A stretch of 64,000 nucleotides of DNA, from assembly GCA_951812505.1 (NCBI GenBank), contig CATOSI010000002.1, positions 62,001-126,000 on the forward strand, written 5' to 3'. The notes beneath the pieces are model-generated. The model saw only the letters and a list, made by a program, of their open reading frames with translations. It was not told the DNA's origin and did not search any database. Positions within the stretch are counted from its first letter, which is position 1; each line of letters opens with the position of its first letter. This stretch comes from an uncultured Dehalococcoidia bacterium. Its GTDB lineage: Bacteria > Chloroflexota > Dehalococcoidia > Lucifugimonadales > UBA1123. Of this stretch, positions 60,450 to 64,000 are shown piece after piece. The position numbers were made by a program, and so were the translations under genes.

Positions 60450-61598
60450 TCATCGGCGTCTGAGCGGCTGCCCGCTTCGATATGTAGCAACTCGCCAGAG
60501 CCACTCCGCAGGTCCGAACAGGAAGCGACTCAGCCACACCTGCGACCACCATAGTTGCATGGCCCACACCGCGAATACAAACAGCAGAACCGCGCCCCGG
60601 TTCACAAAATCAACGTCGGCCAGCAAGGTTGTCAAGACAAGTACGCCAATCACCGTCTGGGCCAGGTAGTTGGTCAGGGCCATCCTCCCAACCGCGCGCA
60701 GACGACACTTGAGCCGGTTGTCCGCGCGGTTGTTCCAGAGGATGATGAGGCTCATGTATGCCAGCGAGGCGGGAATCGTTCCAAGCGTGTTGGGAATCTG
60801 GCCGATGAAGGCGACATCGGGAGAGTAGTCGTTTACCGCGGTGATGATGACACCGGCGGCGGCAAGCGGCAAGCCAACTGCGAGACCGATTACCGCGGTC
60901 AGCCGATATGTACTCTCAGGCAGGCCGCCGTTCATGAAACCCATGCGATACAGTCCGGCGCCAATGAGGATCAGCCCCAGCGCTCGCAGGAAGTAGCCCA
61001 GCAGGAACGTAAGACCCACAAACTCCTGGGTAGAAATCTCGCCCTGCGTCCAGAGTCCTGAGAGCGATGAGTCGGTCGTGTCAGCGATGTACTGCGCTAA
61101 CAGCGCGCACGGGACGGACAGCGCGAATGCGACAACCCCAAGAGAGATAAGCGCTCGATCCGGCAATTTCCGCAGGGCTATCAGAAAGAGTGACGATACC
61201 GCATAAACCGTCAGCACATCGCCGTACCAAAGTAAACCGTGCAGCACGCCGATAAGCAGCAGCAGCGCGTTTCGCCACAGGTTCAGCCTGACCGCGCGCC
61301 TCCCCCTGCTGCCGGCGCGGTCTATGAAGAGAATCATCCCAGCGCCGAACAGCAGGGAAAACAGCCCCATGAACTTCTGGTCCACGAATATCTCGCCGAA
61401 GATTCCCACAGACCAGTCGAGCCACGTCTCCGAGCCGCCCGCGCTCAGGTTGAAATAGGGCGCGGGTCCGAACTTGAATGAAACCGCGTTCATCATCAGA
61501 ATGCCGAGCACCGCTACTCCGCGGATCAGGTCGAGGCTGGTAACGCGCGCAGACTCGCGGACGGGACCGGGATCAACGGTCTGGGAATGCGCCGACAA
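60450..61598 (-). CDS. DUF418/YeiB-like membrane protein
   Basis: A 382-residue polytopic membrane protein of about 9-10 helices. The opening TSLDLIRGVAVLGILMMNA and the loop KFMGLFSLLFGAGM are the hallmarks of the YeiB/DUF418 family, related to membrane acyltransferases. The C-terminal DUF418 part includes GRMALTNYLAQ and FGPAEWLWR. Substrate and role unknown. It ends 35 bp before the HTH-TPR start on the same strand and may be co-transcribed with it. Confidence 0.9.
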   Translation of the reverse strand: MSAHSQTVDPGPVRESARVTSLDLIRGVAVLGILMMNAVSFKFGPAPYFNLSAGGSETWLDWSVGIFGEIFVDQKFMGLFSLLFGAGMILFIDRAGSRGRRAVRLNLWRNALLLLIGVLHGLLWYGDVLTVYAVSSLFLIALRKLPDRALISLGVVAFALSVPCALLAQYIADTTDSSLSGLWTQGEISTQEFVGLTFLLGYFLRALGLILIGAGLYRMGFMNGGLPESTYRLTAVIGLAVGLPLAAAGVIITAVNDYSPDVAFIGQIPNTLGTIPASLAYMSLIILWNNRADNRLKCRLRAVGRMALTNYLAQTVIGVLVLTTLLADVDFVNRGAVLLFVFAVWAMQLWWSQVWLSRFLFGPAEWLWRVATYRSGQPLRRR

Positions 61599-61664
61599 AG
61601 GTGGAACTCCTAGATTGAGACTCGGAGGGTCAACATAGCCTTAGTCAGGAGGGCGCTTTCAGAG

Positions 61665-61742
61665 TGGTGGGCCGGCTGGGATTCGAACCCAGGACACCCG
61701 GATTAAAAGTCCGGTGCTCTGGCCAAACTGAGCTACCGGCCC
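61665..61742 (-). tRNA. tRNA-Lys(TTT)
   Basis: The minus strand folds into a full cloverleaf. The acceptor stem is GGGCCGG with CCGGCCC, discriminator A, D-arm GCTC/GAGC, anticodon stem CCGGA/TCCGG with loop CTTTTAA (anticodon TTT), and T-arm CTGGG-TTCGAAT-CCCAG. The 3' CCA is encoded (61665-61667). Confidence 0.97.
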
Positions 61743-61863
61743 ATACGTGGAGGTGTTCGACCTTTGAGGCCGAGAACATCGCCTTTGGGGCACCAGCTAA
61801 TGATAGCGATGTACGGAATGGGGTTACAAGCGGAGTATCCGCAGTTACGGCCTGACACTCCGC

Positions 61864-61901
61864 CAAAAAGGTCAAGGCGAGGCTGCTAAGAACCTCGCCT
61901 T
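61864..61901 (-). terminator. Terminator after the secreted protease
   Basis: AAGGCGAGG (61874-61882) pairs with CCTCGCCTT (61893-61901); on the minus strand it is followed by GACCTTTTTGG. It lies just beyond the 19-bp palindrome at the gene's stop. Confidence 0.75.
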
Positions 61902-61939
61902 CAGGTATTAGACTCGGAATCCGAGTCTAATACCTGAAG
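61899..61939. repeat. Perfect 19-bp palindrome over the protease stop codon
   Basis: Arms 61899-61917 and 61921-61939 are exact complements around AAT. The left arm shares three bases with the terminator stem. The right arm encodes the last codons (S-F-R-Y) and stop of the protease. Confidence 0.85.
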
Positions 61940-63966
61940 CTGTCCAGCATTTCCAGTCTATCTTCGTTGTACACGTCCATAATAGACAGGCACACCCCGG
62001 TGATAACCACGTAGCCATATGTGTTATCCGGATAATACGAAGATAGGGCAATTAGGTCTATGAGACCTGCAAGGCACCTGTTGGAACCTCTTCGGGCAGT
62101 ATAGGCCGACACGTACGCCTTCCGTCCTTCGACCTGTTCTCTCTCTTTCAGGAAGTGGTGATCCAGCTCCTCCCACTCGTCCTCATCGGCTATCTGGTAC
62201 ATTTCGCTTTCCCGGAACTTGGCGAAGTCCTCAAGAGACACGGTGTCGTCGGTGTTATAGACATTTATGTCAACGAATCCGGCACGGCTGCCTTCCGGGA
62301 ATATCACAGCGCGAGCCCCTCCTCCTGCCAACCCAGCCAGATGCCAGTTGGGAGCAAGGTTGATGCTGTACCCGAAGGTCGGACTTGCATACATATGCCA
62401 CTCCAGGAATGTGTCCATTATGGCATCTCTATCGAATACGTAGTCCTCCAGGCTGTCTTCACACACCGACACCGTCATTCCGAAGCCGTAGGGCTTAGTG
62501 GGATGCAGGGATGATACGCGAACGCGTTCTGTCACATCGCTGACGCAGACCTCGGGCGTCGGCTGGTAGCGATAGGTAATCTCGTAATATTCGTCCGCCG
62601 TCTCATCCATTCTCTCGATGGTCTTTACCTCGAGCAAGCCCACCGACCCCGACCGTGCGGTGGCGTTGAGAGCATCCCTCCTCTGTTCAGCAAACTCTCT
62701 CAGGGAGAACGAGTCGGGAATGTCGTACGCACGCACTTCCGTCAACGCCTGGCTGTCCGAGGACCTGAAGTGAGCGTACTTCTCATCTTCGAACTCAGTC
62801 GTGAACGACCATGCAGGCGGAATGTCAATGCTGTAGCCGTACTCGCCGTTCTTATACCTCATCCAGCCGTCGGCGGGGTCAGGAACAGGGGGTGGAGTAG
62901 GATCGAGCACGCTCAGGCCCGCGCTCAGATCGTCGAGCCTCGCTTTCAATTCGTTTACCGTAATGGCGAAGCCTATGTTGTCCACCGGCCTTCCAGACGC
63001 AGTTTCTTCAAATTTCCCTACGTTTATTCCAATTACATGACCGTCGCCATTCAGCAGGGGACCGCCGCTATTGCCCGGATTTATCGCGGCATCGGTCTGG
63101 ATGTGTTCTACACCGCTGAACACGACATTAGTGGCCGAAACAATTCCTGTTGTTACAGTCTTGAAGCCCAATGGATACCCCATTGCGATGACTTCGTCTC
63201 CTACCTGGGCAAGGTCGGAGTCGCCGAGCGGTACAGGATATAGGAGTCTGCCGGGCGGTAGCTGGACGACCGCGAGATCAGCAATCTCGTCTATGCCCAG
63301 CACATCGGCCTCGTACACGGTCTCGTCGTGCATGATGACTAACACCCTGGGGTCGCGTCCCACGACGTGGGCGTTGGTGATCAGACGACCACCTGCGTCA
63401 ATTATGAACCCCGTACCGGAGCCTCCACTTCTCTCAACTAGGACAACTGCCTTCTCGACGTTTTTGACGACCTGGGTGACAGTCATGGGAAGCGGGGTTG
63501 CGGACGGGACCGCCGTGGGAGTCGGGATAGTCAGGGCGGACAGTCGCCGGGCAACCTGCTCGGGAGTTTCACCCGTGTGATTGGCTATCAATTCCTCAAC
63601 AAACAGGTCGGTAAGCACGTCAATGAGGTACTCCGACAGTATGCCCTTGTCATTGGCGTCCGTCAGGACGGCGACAAGTATTTCGAACGAAGTCTGACCA
63701 TCTTCAGACAGCCTTTCCTCGACCTCCTCGGGTGTTTCGAAAGTGTACGGAGCAGTCAAGCTCTCTATTACGTGTTCGTACAGATTCGAGTTGAGTTCGT
63801 CAGACATCAAGCCTTTGTCGTTTGCGTCCTCTATAGCAAGAAGCAGGAATGTAAAAGATTCGTGGCCAGTGCCCGCCTGAGAGTTGGGGGATGCCGAAAC
63901 GATTCCCAACGCGATGATAGACATCAGGAAGACTATGGCTATTCCGAGAATGGTCTTCTTCAGCAT
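61927..63966 (-). CDS. HtrA-like secreted serine protease with duplicated N- and C-terminal domains
   Basis: A 679-residue exported protease. After a signal or anchor (about 1-26) come two copies of a helical module with ANDKG (44-87 and 100-143), a Pro/Thr linker, and a trypsin-like domain with His200 (TNAHVV), Asp230 (ADLAVVQ) and Ser300 (GNSGGP), a complete triad. There is no PDZ domain. Instead the C-terminus has two related domains opening GYSIDIPPAW (about 385) and GYSINLAPNW (about 540). It probably handles misfolded or surface proteins outside the cytoplasm. GAGAG precedes the ATG. Confidence 0.9.
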   Translation of the reverse strand: MLKKTILGIAIVFLMSIIALGIVSASPNSQAGTGHESFTFLLLAIEDANDKGLMSDELNSNLYEHVIESLTAPYTFETPEEVEERLSEDGQTSFEILVAVLTDANDKGILSEYLIDVLTDLFVEELIANHTGETPEQVARRLSALTIPTPTAVPSATPLPMTVTQVVKNVEKAVVLVERSGGSGTGFIIDAGGRLITNAHVVGRDPRVLVIMHDETVYEADVLGIDEIADLAVVQLPPGRLLYPVPLGDSDLAQVGDEVIAMGYPLGFKTVTTGIVSATNVVFSGVEHIQTDAAINPGNSGGPLLNGDGHVIGINVGKFEETASGRPVDNIGFAITVNELKARLDDLSAGLSVLDPTPPPVPDPADGWMRYKNGEYGYSIDIPPAWSFTTEFEDEKYAHFRSSDSQALTEVRAYDIPDSFSLREFAEQRRDALNATARSGSVGLLEVKTIERMDETADEYYEITYRYQPTPEVCVSDVTERVRVSSLHPTKPYGFGMTVSVCEDSLEDYVFDRDAIMDTFLEWHMYASPTFGYSINLAPNWHLAGLAGGGARAVIFPEGSRAGFVDINVYNTDDTVSLEDFAKFRESEMYQIADEDEWEELDHHFLKEREQVEGRKAYVSAYTARRGSNRCLAGLIDLIALSSYYPDNTYGYVVITGVCLSIMDVYNEDRLEMLDSFRY

Positions 63967-64000
63967 TTCAACTCTCTGTCCTATTGGATAATCACAATAA

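Overview
The window is about 60% GC, gene-dense and on both strands. It looks like a chromosome fragment of a free-living Chloroflexota bacterium, most probably from the SAR202/Dehalococcoidia side of the phylum. The reasons are three luciferase-like flavin monooxygenase paralogs, several CaiB/BaiF CoA-transferases, an acyl-CoA carboxylase, paired SDRs, oligopeptide-type ABC binding proteins and housekeeping genes (acpS, folD, rny, plsY, aspS, mutS). The placement is inferred from gene content only; no marker gene was compared with a database.

Layout. 1-2763 (minus): acpS, a small unknown protein, a flavin oxidoreductase and a truncated DUF2339 membrane protein form one tight operon. 2891-7145 (plus): folD, a branched-chain-amino-acid-type binding lipoprotein, a GNAT and an MFS carrier. 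7179-8795 (minus): an SDR and an amidohydrolase that abut in one reading frame across a TAG codon. 9484-13291 (plus): alpha/beta hydrolase, family-5 solute-binding protein, LLM oxidoreductase. 14188-22070 (minus): an acyl-CoA catabolic block with two CoA-transferase genes (one a double-domain fusion), BCCP, biotin carboxylase, a GAF protein and the carboxyltransferase. 22195-26751: a Uma2 remnant, an LLM, an SDR, an MFS carrier and a DNA-alkylation-repair protein. 26752-29200: intergenic repeats and a small envelope operon. 29202-33536 (plus): rny, a PHP phosphoesterase, plsY, a zinc-ribbon membrane protein and an Lrp/AsnC protein; aspS is convergent with this block.

36115-48359 (plus) encodes the cell surface and a redox complex. 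It holds an acidic 916-residue secreted protein behind tandem promoters, a Pro/Thr-stalk surface protein, a soluble NuoE-NuoF-NuoG-like-FNR operon and a kelch-repeat lipoprotein. 48454-52832: mutS, then two adjacent genes matching the two halves of the animal D-glutamate cyclase DGLUCY. 53899-57948 (minus): a dipeptide-type ABC importer without ATPase genes. 58391-63966 (minus): an HTH-TM-TPR protein, a DUF418 membrane protein, tRNA-Lys(TTT) and an HtrA-like secreted protease.

Intergenic space is rich in repeats: a dispersed C-rich/G-rich palindrome in at least six places (one inside a coding sequence), an ~80-bp palindromic element in two copies and a 113-bp element in two copies. Three gaps upstream of minus-strand catabolic or transport genes carry arrays of short words (ACTGGT or CAGGTG) followed by inverted copies, spaced near one helical turn. 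These look like multi-site operators and are the most novel non-coding signal here.
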